DNA of 41,098 nt from Candidatus Brocadiia bacterium (GCA_013359215.1 JABWCH010000013.1:1-41098); one strand, 5' to 3'; shown: positions 24,709 to 32,397, numbered from the stretch's first letter. The notes: generated by a model from the letters alone, not told the origin. Numbers and translations: made by a program.

Positions 24709-25461
24709 ATGAAAAATTACAGTACTTTACAAATACAAAAAGAAAAAGACGTTGCAACGATTTTTTTGCACCGCCCTGAAAAAAAGAATGCAATCAATAT
24801 CCAGATGGTCAATGATCTCACAGATGCTTTGGATACAATAGAGGATACAAAAGAAATAAAATTTTTAATCCTTCGGAGCAAGGAAAGCCTTTTTTGCTCA
24901 GGTCTTGATTTAGAAGATGTTACCTCTAAAAATCCACCCGATATTTATGGTTTCCAAAAATGGGAAAAGATGTGCCATAGAATAGAAAATCTCAATAAAA
25001 TAACCATAGCTTCTATAGAAGGAGAATGTATTGGCGGAGGCTTTCAGCTTGTCCTTCTCTGCGATATACGTTTGGCGACCACAAGAGCTAAGTTTGCTTT
25101 TAATGAAGTCAGGAATGCTTTTCTTCCAGGCTTAGCAACATATCGTCTCGCGAAATATGTTGGTTTGGGTAAAGCCAAACAACTCATGATGGGCGATAGC
25201 CTGGATGCCAGGGATGCTCTTCATTGGGGGCTTGTCAATCAGGTTTGTGAACCAGAAAATATGCTAGAGATTATCCAGCAGAATTTAAACAATCATTCCT
25301 CTTTGCCGCTGCCTGCCTGGACACTCGCAAGAAGGCTTATGAATGAATGCTACTCTAGTCCTTACGAGAATTTTCTCGGACATTTTTTAGCAGCCCAACA
25401 TCGTGCTATCAATCTGGAAGATTTCCAGAAAGTTGCGCAACAACAGCAAGGTAAAAAGTAA
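24709..25461 (+). CDS. Crotonase-fold protein with Glu-to-Gln change, DpgB-like
   Basis: A 250-residue crotonase-superfamily protein. ATG 24709 is chosen because AGAGGA lies 6 nt upstream; an in-frame ATG 24 codons earlier (24637) overlaps the synthase gene. FCSGLDLEDV and IGGGFQLVLLCD align with the oxyanion hole and first catalytic position, where Glu is replaced by Gln (Q113). The second Glu is kept (E133 in FNEVRNAFLPG). One-glutamate crotonases often do isomerase, decarboxylase or helper chemistry rather than hydration. In the DPA pathway DpgB is the non-canonical crotonase that boosts DpgA output, so I infer a DpgB-like role. A bifunctional DpgC-type dioxygenase is longer (over 400 residues), so this is not DpgC. 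Confidence 0.8.
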   Translation: MKNYSTLQIQKEKDVATIFLHRPEKKNAINIQMVNDLTDALDTIEDTKEIKFLILRSKESLFCSGLDLEDVTSKNPPDIYGFQKWEKMCHRIENLNKITIASIEGECIGGGFQLVLLCDIRLATTRAKFAFNEVRNAFLPGLATYRLAKYVGLGKAKQLMMGDSLDARDALHWGLVNQVCEPENMLEIIQQNLNNHSSLPLPAWTLARRLMNECYSSPYENFLGHFLAAQHRAINLEDFQKVAQQQQGKK

Positions 25462-25567
25462 AGACGTTTTTAGAAAAAAATATACTTTTGAATATTGTTT
25501 TTCTTAACTCCTTATATACCAATAAGAAAAAAATATCAAAAAAAAACGTAAAAAAAAAATTTTTTAC

Positions 25568-25595
25568 TTGCATTTGGAATTTTTAATTATATAAT
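25568..25595 (+). promoter_or_regulatory. Candidate promoter of the tRNA-tuf-rpoBC operon
   Basis: TTGCAT (25568-25573), a 16-nt AT-rich spacer and a perfect TATAAT (25590-25595) lie about 125 nt before the first tRNA. An AT-rich stem (TTTTTCTTA/TAAGAAAAA) just upstream may help end the polyketide transcript, but it has no convincing T-tract. Confidence 0.55.
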
Positions 25596-25719
25596 ATGCT
25601 CATTCAAAGATAAAAATCTTTTAAAGATATTTATCTAACATGAATCTTTGACAACTTTAGAAAAAGACAAGAAAAAGCAAAATACCTTAGCTTAATCTCA
25701 AATTAAGTTAAAGTGTTTT

Positions 25720-25791
25720 GCTAACGTAGCTCAATGGCAGAGCAGCTGATTTGTAATCAGCAGGTTGTGGGTTCAACTCCCACCGTTAGCT
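25720..25791 (+). tRNA. trnT: tRNA-Thr (anticodon TGT)
   Basis: A 72-nt cloverleaf: acceptor GCTAACG/CGTTAGC fully paired, anticodon stem CTGAT/ATCAG with loop TTTGTAA, and T-loop GTTCAACTC. Discriminator T; no encoded CCA. Reads ACA codons. First of four tRNAs leading to tuf, equivalent in place to E. coli thrU. Confidence 0.96.
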
Positions 25792-25800
25792 TGTCTTTAT

Positions 25801-25885
25801 GGAGAGATACCTAAGCGGCCAAAGGGGATGGACTGTAAATCCATTGGCAACGCCTTCGAAGGTTCGAATCCTTCTCTCTCCACCA
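25801..25885 (+). tRNA. trnY: tRNA-Tyr (anticodon GTA)
   Basis: Acceptor GGAGAGA/TCTCTCC, anticodon loop CTGTAAA, a long class II variable arm and T-arm GGTTCGAATCC. Unlike its three neighbours it is followed directly by CCA (25883-25885), included here. Equivalent in place to E. coli tyrU. Confidence 0.96.
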
Positions 25886-25888
25886 ATT

Positions 25889-25959
25889 GCGGGTGTAGCT
25901 CAATGGTAGAGCCCTAGCCTTCCAAGCTAGTTGTGTGGGTTCGATCCCCATCACCCGCT
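25889..25959 (+). tRNA. trnG: tRNA-Gly (anticodon TCC)
   Basis: A 71-nt cloverleaf: acceptor GCGGGTG/CACCCGC, anticodon stem CTAGC/GCTAG with loop CTTCCAA, T-loop TTCGATC. No encoded CCA. Reads GGA codons. Equivalent in place to E. coli glyT. Confidence 0.96.
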
Positions 25960-25978
25960 TTCATTATGTTTACTGATC

Positions 25979-26050
25979 GCTGCAGTAGCTCAGTGGTAGA
26001 GCACCTCCTTGGTAAGGAGGGGGTCATGGGTTCAACCCCCATCCGCAGCT
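25979..26050 (+). tRNA. trnT: tRNA-Thr (anticodon GGT)
   Basis: A 72-nt cloverleaf: anticodon stem CCTCC/GGAGG, loop TTGGTAA, T-stem ATGGG/CCCAT. The acceptor GCTGCAG against CCGCAGC leaves an A.C mismatch at the sixth pair (A25984, C26044). No encoded CCA. Equivalent in place to E. coli thrT. Confidence 0.94.
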
Positions 26051-26568
26051 CAATATCTATCTTCTTCAAAAACACTTATTTCCATATCAAAAATCTTAAA
26101 AAGTTTCAAAAAGAAGAAATATAGGTTAAATCTTTATCTTTGCAGGATTTTATACGACTTTTTAAGTTGATATAAAAAATTTTAAGCTGTTTTAAAATTT
26201 TGTCGTGTTGAAAGAGAGCCTTTCCATGGCTCCTGTAATGCTGCAAGGGAGTTGGCGTAACACCCAATACCAAAGCTAATTTACGTTGCATCCTAAGTTT
26301 TGCCTCTTGGATTTCTGTAGGTTTAAGTCAACGGTGATTATCTCAAAAATAACCCCCTAGCTGACTTCTAACACCATAAGAGTCATTCCAACTACTTCAT
26401 CCAAAAAAAATATATCATGCTAGCCATTATAACGAAGAAATAACAAAGAGGAAAATGAGATAAGATTTTAACCTTCCTAAATTTAGGACAATTGTAACAG
26501 CAACTACCGTAAGAGTTTTTTTTTGATTGTGTAGTTACGCTGATAGCCAATTTTTTAGGAGTATCCAG
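26051..26568 (+). other. tuf leader region, no gene seen
   Basis: This 518-nt gap between the last tRNA and tuf has no credible ORF on either strand. Visible structure is modest: GAGCC/GGCTC around 26215-26235, a perfect 14-nt palindrome TCCTAAATTTAGGA (26475-26488), and AACTAC/GTAGTT (26502-26507/26531-26536) enclosing a nine-T run. TTGATA near 26170 followed by AT-rich sequence could be a weak internal promoter. RNase processing of the tRNA precursor is expected at the left end. Confidence 0.4.
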
Positions 26569-27753
26569 ATGGCTAAGGAAAAGTTTGAAAGAACTAAACC
26601 CCATGTCAACGTAGGAACTATTGGGCACATTGACCATGGTAAAACCACGTTGACCTCAGCAATCACCAAAACGCTTGCTGAACAAGGGTTAGCACAAGCA
26701 ATGGATTTTGATCAGATTGACAAGGCACCAGAAGAAAAGGCTCGTGGAATAACGATCCAGGTATGCCATGTTGAATATGAAACCACCAATAGACATTACG
26801 CCCACGTCGACTGCCCAGGACATGCAGATTATATTAAAAACATGATCACTGGTGCTGCCCAGATGGATGGCGCAATTCTCGTAGTATCTGCTCCAGAAGG
26901 TCCCATGCCACAAACTCGTGAGCATATTTTGTTAGCAAGACAGGTAAACGTTCCTTACATTGTTGTTGCTTTAAATAAAGCCGACTTGTTGGAAGACGAA
27001 CCTGATTTACTCGAAATCGTCGAGATGGAACTTAGAGAGCTTTTGACCAAATATGGCTTCCCTGGCAATGATATCCCCATCGTCAAAGTTTCTGGCTTAA
27101 AAGCAATGGAAGGCGATGAAAAATGGAGAAAATCTGTTCTCGATTTGATGGCAGCAGTAGATAGATATATTCCTACACCTGTCAGAGCAACAGATAAACC
27201 TTTCTTAATGCCAGTAGAAGACGTATTCTCCATCAAAGGACGTGGAACTGTAGGTACTGGTCGTATCGAACGCGGAATCGTCAAGGTCAATGACCCTGTT
27301 GAAGTCGTTGGTATCAGAGAAACCAAAAAGAGCGTTTGCACTGGTGTTGAAATGTTCCGCAAGCTTCTTGATGAAGGTATGGCAGGCGATAATGTTGGTG
27401 TTCTGCTTCGTGGTGTCGAAAAAGATGAACTGGAAAGAGGACAGGTTTTAGCCAAACCAGGATCTATCCATCCTCATACCCATTTCAAAGCAACTGTTTA
27501 CGTATTAAGCAAAGATGAAGGTGGAAGACACAAGCCCTTCTTCAATGGATATCGTCCTCAGTTCTATTTCAGAACCACAGACGTTACTGGAACAGTAAAA
27601 GTCATTGGTGCTGAAATGGTTATGCCTGGTGACAATGTTCAATTAGAGATTGAGCTGATTACTCCTATCGCAATGGAAAAAGAATTGAGATTTGCTATTC
27701 GCGAAGGTGGTAAAACAGTAGGTGCTGGTGTTGTCACTGAAATGTTGGAGTAA
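26569..27753 (+). CDS. tuf: Elongation factor Tu
   Basis: A 394-residue GTPase that delivers aminoacyl-tRNA to the ribosome. Start at ATG 26569 with AGGAG 7 nt upstream; the frame opens 14 codons earlier but those codons are not EF-Tu-like. G1 is GHIDHGKT (18-25), G2 GITI, G3 DCPGH with the catalytic His, and G4 NKAD. Domains 2 and 3 are complete, ending [10 protein letters not shown]. Length equals the family standard. It follows four tRNA genes and precedes rpmG by 3 nt, the position of E. coli tufB. Confidence 0.98.
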   Translation: MAKEKFERTKPHVNVGTIGHIDHGKTTLTSAITKTLAEQGLAQAMDFDQIDKAPEEKARGITIQVCHVEYETTNRHYAHVDCPGHADYIKNMITGAAQMDGAILVVSAPEGPMPQTREHILLARQVNVPYIVVALNKADLLEDEPDLLEIVEMELRELLTKYGFPGNDIPIVKVSGLKAMEGDEKWRKSVLDLMAAVDRYIPTPVRATDKPFLMPVEDVFSIKGRGTVGTGRIERGIVKVNDPVEVVGIRETKKSVCTGVEMFRKLLDEGMAGDNVGVLLRGVEKDELERGQVLAKPGSIHPHTHFKATVYVLSKDEGGRHKPFFNGYRPQFYFRTTDVTGTVKVIGAEMVMPGDNVQLEIELITPIAMEKELRFAIREGGKTVGAGVVTEMLE

Positions 27754-27756
27754 TCC

Positions 27757-27945
27757 ATGGCAAAAAAAGGTTCTCGTGAGTATCTGACCCTTGAATGTAG
27801 TGAATGTAAAAACAGAAACTACCGTACCAGTAAGCAAATGAAACCTAGGACTGCCAAAAAACAGGATCAAGTAGAAAAACTTTCTCTTAAAAAATTCTGT
27901 AAAGCCTGTCGCTTGCATACTGTGCATCGCGAAAGAAAAAGATAG
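27757..27945 (+). CDS. rpmG: 50S ribosomal protein L33
   Basis: A 62-residue bL33. The opening MAKKGSREYLTLECSECK and the closing KFCKACRLHTVH give two CxxC pairs, the zinc-binding (C+) form. GGAG at the end of tuf, 6 nt before the ATG, is the ribosome site, so it is coupled to tuf. Slightly longer than the typical 50-55 residues through a KPRTAKKQDQ stretch in the middle. Confidence 0.95.
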   Translation: MAKKGSREYLTLECSECKNRNYRTSKQMKPRTAKKQDQVEKLSLKKFCKACRLHTVHRERKR

Positions 27946-27957
27946 CGTAAATAAATC

Positions 27958-28092
27958 CAAACGCTGTATGCTGGATTATGGTACTTTAAAAATTGATTTT
28001 TAAAATGAGGAGACGATTGTTTCTATTATTGCTCTCTAAATATACATTTAGAAAAAACAATTTTTTAGGTTATTTTCAGTATACAGCGTTTG
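27958..28092 (+). other. Structured RNA element between rpmG and secE
   Basis: Arms 27958-27973 (starting CAAACGCTGTAT) and 28077-28092 (ending ATACAGCGTTTG) pair over 16 bp with one G.U. They enclose 103 nt that hold at least two more hairpins: TTTAAAAAT/ATTTTTAAA, and TCTAAAT-ATAC-ATTTAGA. No ORF or tRNA is present. It could be a processing site or a regulatory or small RNA. I do not recognise the family. Confidence 0.55.
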
Positions 28093-28159
28093 TTGCTTTA
28101 CCAAAGGACAAAAATAGCTGAAATTATTTCTGACTAATTTTTGAAAGGCAGACTAGGGA

Positions 28160-28630
28160 ATGTTTTTAAGCTCATACAAAACAAAACAAGGCAAAATAGT
28201 TCGATGGGGAACGTTCATTCTTTCCGCTTTATTGACTATATTTGCCATGTATCGTGTTTTTTACAGTTTCCCTTATATCAATGTCATTCCAGATGAAAGA
28301 CCAGATTTCTGGAAATGGGTATACCAAAGCCTGTTAAGCTTCACTATTCCAGGAGTAGATATTTCTATTACGGTGTCGCCAAGATTGATTTTCACTCTGG
28401 CTTTAGGCACCGTTTTGTTGTTGGTAATCGCGTATGCATGTTTCCGCAATATCCGCGTTTCTGAGTTCTTGATCGACACAGAAAGCGAAATGCGAAAAGT
28501 ATCGTGGCCAACATTAAGAGAAGTTGTCGATTCTTCCTTGGTAGTGATTATCGTCATTATTGCATTAGGTATCTATCTTTTCTTTGTAGATATGGGATTA
28601 AGCAAATTTTTTAACTGGTTATTTTTTTAA
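28160..28630 (+). CDS. secE: Protein translocase subunit SecE
   Basis: A 156-residue SecYEG subunit in the inner membrane. The conserved cytoplasmic amphipathic helix SEMRKVSWPTLREV (109-122) is followed by the essential last membrane helix (about 126-148). Two extra helices precede it (about 17-38 and 74-95), so this is the three-helix form as in E. coli, somewhat longer than E. coli's 127 residues owing to a loop at 39-72. The upstream ribosome site is weak (GAAAGG about 12 nt away). nusG follows 18 nt later. Confidence 0.93.
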   Translation: MFLSSYKTKQGKIVRWGTFILSALLTIFAMYRVFYSFPYINVIPDERPDFWKWVYQSLLSFTIPGVDISITVSPRLIFTLALGTVLLLVIAYACFRNIRVSEFLIDTESEMRKVSWPTLREVVDSSLVVIIVIIALGIYLFFVDMGLSKFFNWLFF

Positions 28631-28648
28631 ACTCAGGAACATTACACT

Positions 28649-29356
28649 ATGACTCTCCCAGAGCGGGATGAAAATAATATAGAAAAATCTTTATGTAAAG
28701 CAGAAGAGGAAACACCAACTGCAACAGAAGAAATTTCTGAACAAATTTCCCTTCAGGAGCCTTCTTCTTCGTCTGTAAAGAGCATTCTTTTGGGAAGTAC
28801 AGCTTCTCCAGAAAAAAGAGAAGACACTTTGCAATGGTATGTTGTAAGAGTGCAAAGCGGAAAAGAAGATAAAGTCAAAGCTGCTCTGGAAAACAGAGTA
28901 ATCGCTTTGGGAATACAAGACAAGATCCAACAGATCGTAGTTCCAACAGAGTTGATTTCTGAAATCAGAAAAGGCTCTAAGCGAGTTGTAGAAAGAAAAC
29001 TTTATCCTGGTTATGTAATGGTTTATATGATAAAGAATCAAGATACCCATTACATGCTGAAATCTACTCCAGGAATAGGGGAATTTGCTGGAATGATGTC
29101 AGAAAAAGAAGTAGAGCAAATGCTTGCTTCTTGTGGACAAACAAAAGATAATAAACCTAAGCCCAAAGTATCCTTTTGTAAAGGTCAGAGCATCAAAATC
29201 AAAGAAGGTGCTTTTGAGAATTATAAGGGTATAGTAGACGAAATTAACGAGCAAAAGGGAATTGTAAAAGTAAGAATCAAAATCTTTGGAAGATTTACCC
29301 AGATTGAGCTGGGATACTGGCAGGTAGAAAGTGTAGAAGATGAAGGGGAAGGCTAG
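28649..29356 (+). CDS. nusG: Transcription termination/antitermination factor NusG
   Basis: A 235-residue RNA polymerase-binding elongation factor. Residues 1-60 are an acidic, Ser/Thr-rich extension absent from E. coli NusG (181 residues). The NGN domain follows (about 62-165: WYVVRVQSGKEDKVKAAL, KLYPGYVMVYM, STPGIGEFAG), then the KOW domain (about 175-235: KGQSIKIKEGAFENYKGIVD, RFTQIELGYWQVE). There is no good internal start at the NGN boundary, so the extension looks real. The stop codon lies inside a hairpin that begins the rplK leader. Confidence 0.95.
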   Translation: MTLPERDENNIEKSLCKAEEETPTATEEISEQISLQEPSSSSVKSILLGSTASPEKREDTLQWYVVRVQSGKEDKVKAALENRVIALGIQDKIQQIVVPTELISEIRKGSKRVVERKLYPGYVMVYMIKNQDTHYMLKSTPGIGEFAGMMSEKEVEQMLASCGQTKDNKPKPKVSFCKGQSIKIKEGAFENYKGIVDEINEQKGIVKVRIKIFGRFTQIELGYWQVESVEDEGEG

Positions 29357-29535
29357 CAATTTTTAATTGCTTGTTTGAGCAGATAGATTTTATTATTAAA
29401 ATTTTTAAAACGCGCTTTACAAAAATACCCCTGATTGCTAGATAAAGCAGTAATCCAACAAATAAATCTGGTTTTTCAAAAGCTACATAAATAAAATGTA
29501 TAAAAATTTTCCAAAATTATAGCTAGCAATTAGGG
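29355..29535 (+). promoter_or_regulatory. rplK leader with alternative RNA stems
   Basis: The 261-nt nusG-rplK gap contains CTAGCAAT at 29353-29360, its complement ATTGCTAG at 29434-29441 and CTAGCAAT again at 29523-29530. The second and third copies sit in a 13-bp stem (29429-29441/29523-29535, one G.U). The first copy can instead pair with the second, or fold locally (29355-29361/29365-29371). Such mutually exclusive stems fit a regulatory leader. L1 is known to repress the rplKA mRNA by binding its leader in E. coli. Confidence 0.5.
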
Positions 29536-29617
29536 CAAACAAGGATCGAAGTATTAAATTTTTTAATATGTAGATTCATTTTAAAAGCCTGACCTGTTAT
29601 TTTTTTTAGAGGAATTT

Positions 29618-30043
29618 ATGGCTAAATCAGTTGTTGCAAAAGTGAAACTATTAGTGGTTGGTGGCCAGGCATCTGCTGCTCCGCCTGTAGGTCCAGCACT
29701 AGGTCAACATCAAGTAAATATTGGTGACTTTATCCGCCGATTCAATGAAGCAACGAAAGATCTCAAAGGAACAGACGTAGGCGTTATTTTAACAATTTAT
29801 AACGACAAATCCTATGATATGATCGTGAAAGGTCCTCCAGTTTCTGTACTCTTGAAACAAGCTGCTGGAGTTGCTAAAGGGTCTGGCGTTCCGAATCGCG
29901 AAAAAGTAGGTAAAGTAACCAAAGCTCAGGTTCGTGAAATTGTTCAGAAAAAAAAGAATTTTTTGAATGCACGAGATGAAGAACACGCTATGAGGATAGT
30001 AGAAGGCACTGCAAGAAACATGGGCATTAATATTGTTTCTTAG
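29618..30043 (+). CDS. rplK: 50S ribosomal protein L11
   Basis: A 141-residue uL11, which forms the GTPase-associated centre with 23S rRNA. Diagnostic stretches are the N-terminal VVGGQASAAPPVGPALGQ, the PPVSVLLKQAAG segment and the C-terminal GTARNMGI. Exactly the standard length. AGAGGA lies 4 nt before ATG 29618. rplA follows 76 nt later. Confidence 0.98.
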   Translation: MAKSVVAKVKLLVVGGQASAAPPVGPALGQHQVNIGDFIRRFNEATKDLKGTDVGVILTIYNDKSYDMIVKGPPVSVLLKQAAGVAKGSGVPNREKVGKVTKAQVREIVQKKKNFLNARDEEHAMRIVEGTARNMGINIVS

Positions 30044-30119
30044 TTGAGCTTGAAAATTCTTTTACATAGAAGTTCTTGAAAAATTTTTGAGTTTATCAGA
30101 AAAGTTTAAGAGGTAAAAC

Positions 30120-30875
30120 ATGAGTGACACTACAGAAAAGATTGAGCAGAAGTCACACAAAAGAAGACGACCTGGTCCTCCGAATCGCAGACAGCCTTCA
30201 AAACGTCATATAGAAAATAAAAGCAAAGTAGATAAAATAAAAAAATATTCTCTGGAAGAAGCAGTAAATCTTTTAAAATCCACAAAAAATGCCAAAATGG
30301 ATGAAACGGTAGATATCGTAATGAAACTCGGTATTGACCCAAGAAAATCCGAACAAATGGTAAGAGGCTCTGTTTCTTTGCCTAAGGGAATTGGCAAACA
30401 ATTGAAAGTTATCGCTTTTGTAGAGGGTGATCTTGCAGAAGAAGCCAAAAAAGCAGGAGCAGATTTGGTTGGAGCAGGCGATCTAGTTGACAAAATTCTA
30501 AATGAAAACTGGATGGACTTTGATGTTGCTATTGCTCACCCTGGCATGATGAGATTTGTAGGTAAATTAGGTAAGGTATTAGGTCCTAAGGGAAAGATGC
30601 CTTCTCCTAAATCTGGCACAGTTACACCTGATGTAGTAAAAGCAGTTACAGAATTTAAAGCAGGTAAAGTAGAGTATAGAGCTGACAGCTTTGGAAATGT
30701 TCATGCCCCAGTTGGCAAAAAAAGTTTTCCACCAGAAAATTTGATTGCTAATATTGACACCTTCATCGAACATATCAAACAAGTGAAACCCCCAACAGCA
30801 AAAGGTACCTATATTCAAAAAGTGGTCATCTCTTCAACTATGGGACCTGGTGTTCCCATTGAATTGAAACGTTAG
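30120..30875 (+). CDS. rplA: 50S ribosomal protein L1
   Basis: A 251-residue uL1 of the ribosomal L1 stalk. The core starts near residue 38 ([15 protein letters not shown]) and includes [41 protein letters not shown] and a final [13 protein letters not shown] basic N-terminal extension of about 35 residues ([19 protein letters not shown]) makes it longer than E. coli L1 (234). It is also the likely autogenous repressor of rplKA. Confidence 0.97.
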   Translation: MSDTTEKIEQKSHKRRRPGPPNRRQPSKRHIENKSKVDKIKKYSLEEAVNLLKSTKNAKMDETVDIVMKLGIDPRKSEQMVRGSVSLPKGIGKQLKVIAFVEGDLAEEAKKAGADLVGAGDLVDKILNENWMDFDVAIAHPGMMRFVGKLGKVLGPKGKMPSPKSGTVTPDVVKAVTEFKAGKVEYRADSFGNVHAPVGKKSFPPENLIANIDTFIEHIKQVKPPTAKGTYIQKVVISSTMGPGVPIELKR

Positions 30876-30892
30876 GCGAGAAGGAGATCAAA

Positions 30893-31426
30893 ATGTCAAA
30901 ACTACTCAGGAAGTTGATGGCCAAGGAACTAAGCAAAACTCTAAAAAACATAGATTGTTTTATACTTTTTGGTTATGACCGTGTTAATGCAGAACAAGCC
31001 CATCAATTTAGAGTTAAACTGAGAGAAAATAAAGTTTCTGTCAAAATTTTAAGAAATAAATTGTCCCGTATTGCAATCGAACAAACATACAATAAAAATT
31101 TGAAAAACTTGCTTAAGGGACCAGTTGGTATAGTTTATGGCGGAGAATCTCCAGTAGACCTTGCTAAAATCATGACAGAATGGGCCAAAAAAAATAAAAC
31201 TACCCCCATCAAAGGTGGCTTTCTTTCTGGCCAGGTTCTTAGTGTAAAAGATATTGATGAACTTTCTAAAGTTCCTCCCAGAGAAGTTGTACTTTCTCAA
31301 CTGGCAGGAGCATTCGTTGGTTCTATCCAGCAAGTTGCTACTATTTTCAGTGCTGCTATCCAGGATGCAAGCAATGCATTTGGGAGTCTGGCAGAAAAGC
31401 TGGAAAAACAAGAAAAACCTTCATAA
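30893..31426 (+). CDS. rplJ: 50S ribosomal protein L10
   Basis: A 177-residue uL10, the base of the L7/L12 stalk. The RNA-binding N-terminus (LFGYDRVNAEQAHQFRVKLRE, LRNKLSRIAIEQ) and GPVGIVYG precede the helical tail that docks L7/L12 dimers (after about residue 135). GAAGGAG is 8 nt before the ATG. The gap after rplA is only 17 nt, so there is no room for an E. coli-style L10 leader site directly upstream. Confidence 0.97.
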   Translation: MSKLLRKLMAKELSKTLKNIDCFILFGYDRVNAEQAHQFRVKLRENKVSVKILRNKLSRIAIEQTYNKNLKNLLKGPVGIVYGGESPVDLAKIMTEWAKKNKTTPIKGGFLSGQVLSVKDIDELSKVPPREVVLSQLAGAFVGSIQQVATIFSAAIQDASNAFGSLAEKLEKQEKPS

Positions 31427-31432
31427 GAAGGT

Positions 31433-31453
31433 TCTGGTTGTAAGTCAACCAGA
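31433..31453 (+). other. Hairpin between rplJ and rplL
   Basis: TCTGGTTG (31433-31440) pairs with CAACCAGA (31446-31453) around a TAAGT loop. An A-rich run follows rather than a T-run, so it is not a terminator for this strand. It overlaps an alternative stem AACCTT/AAGGTT at the rplJ stop. It may slow decay or set the L10:L12 ratio. Confidence 0.45.
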
Positions 31454-31552
31454 GATTAAAAAAAAATACAACCACGTAATTCATGAATTTATGTATAATT
31501 TTTTAATGGGTAAAATACCCTATAGGCTAAATTTTTTGAGATGGGAGAGCAT

Positions 31553-31987
31553 ATGAGCGACAATGTAAAGCTCTTGGAAGAAGTAAAAAAATTATCTGTT
31601 ACAGAAAAAAATACTCTTTTACTTGAAGTATTCAAAAGCTACAATCTTCTTGAGATCAAACAGTTCAAAGATTTGTTCTGCGAAACTTTCGGTGTATCTG
31701 CTGCTGCACCCATGATGGCTGGTCCCATGGTTGTTGCTGCTGCTAGCGAATCCAAAGAAGCAGCCGAACCAACAGAATTCAACGTAGTCATTACAGCAGT
31801 CGGCGATAAAAAAATCCAACTGATTAAAGTCGTAAGAGAAATCACTGGTCTTGGTCTGAAAGAAGCCAAAGATTTAGTAGATGCAGCACCTAAGCCAGTA
31901 AAAGAAAAAGTTGGAAAAGAAGATGCTGACAAGATTAAAAAACAATTAGAAGAGGCTGGCGCAACAATCGAGATCAAAGGTCTCTAA
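31553..31987 (+). CDS. rplL: 50S ribosomal protein L7/L12
   Basis: A 144-residue bL12, the multicopy stalk protein that recruits translation factors. Start at ATG 31553 (GGGAGAG close upstream) rather than ATG 31541, which encodes an un-L12-like MGEH. The N-terminal dimerisation domain ends near residue 50, an Ala/Met/Pro hinge follows, and the C-terminal factor-binding domain (about 74-144: [40 protein letters not shown]) is canonical. Longer than E. coli (121), mostly through extra N-terminal and hinge residues. Confidence 0.97.
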   Translation: MSDNVKLLEEVKKLSVTEKNTLLLEVFKSYNLLEIKQFKDLFCETFGVSAAAPMMAGPMVVAAASESKEAAEPTEFNVVITAVGDKKIQLIKVVREITGLGLKEAKDLVDAAPKPVKEKVGKEDADKIKKQLEEAGATIEIKGL

Positions 31988-32005
31988 TTGCTTTATTTCA
32001 AAAAA

Positions 32006-32091
32006 AACCTCGGCCTGTCCAAGTTTTGTAAATTTTTTTTCTAAAACAGAGAGAAATTTGAACTGGATGCTATGGCCGTGGTTCTTTTTTT
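32006..32091 (+). terminator. Attenuator-like stem plus T-run after rplL
   Basis: AACCTCGGCC (32006-32015) pairs with GGCCGTGGTT (32074-32083) at 9 of 10 positions. Seven T follow at 32085-32091. The loop is long (58 nt), so efficiency would be partial. It lies 19 nt after the rplL stop. E. coli has an attenuator in the same place. Confidence 0.45.
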
Positions 32092-32259
32092 GGATAGAGA
32101 GTATTTACCCAGATATGATATTTCAAAAATGCTGTTAAGATTTATTTTCCAATCTATTGTAGAAAAGGAAAAAAAACACATAGAAAATGCTTAATATCAT
32201 GAAAAAAATTGAAATTAGTCTGGGTTTCAGCAATCCGCACCTAGGGTGCAAAAAAAATA

Positions 32260-32344
32260 AGCCAGGAAATGTAAATCACTTCACCAGGGCTTTGCCCAGG
32301 CTGGTATATATACGCCTTTCAGGCTAAAGATTACATTCTTGGCT
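32260..32344 (+). other. Branched RNA structure in the rplL-rpoB gap
   Basis: A closing stem (32260-32277 with 32329-32344; AGCCA/TGGCT, ATGTA/TACAT, ATC/GAT, two bulges) encloses two hairpins: ACCAGGGC/GCCC-bulge-TGGT (32283-32305) and GCCT-TTC-AGGC (32314-32324). The CCAGGGC...GCCC wording echoes the tandem repeat at 21493-21544, so it may be a relative of a dispersed palindrome rather than a dedicated regulator. Confidence 0.45.
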
Positions 32345-32397
32345 AATTTTCTACAACCTCAAAAAAATTTGATTACTGATTTCTAACAGATTATGAT

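Noticed and set aside
21892-25461. Beta-branching (HMG-CoA synthase) cassette of a trans-AT polyketide pathway
   Set aside because: Acyltransferase plus two crotonases plus a thiolase-fold enzyme fits at first sight. The synthase, however, has the Cys-His-Asn triad and GNLSSG wording of type III synthases, and no carrier protein or decarboxylating ketosynthase is present.
24709-25461. DpgC-type dioxygenase
   Set aside because: DpgC is over 400 residues long with an added N-terminal domain; this protein has 250 residues.
27946-28159. tRNA-Trp between rpmG and secE
   Set aside because: No CCA anticodon loop or cloverleaf can be found; the structure is a long stem with AT-rich hairpins.
31433-31453. 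Terminator between rplJ and rplL
   Set aside because: The stem is followed by an A-run, not a T-run, on the coding strand.
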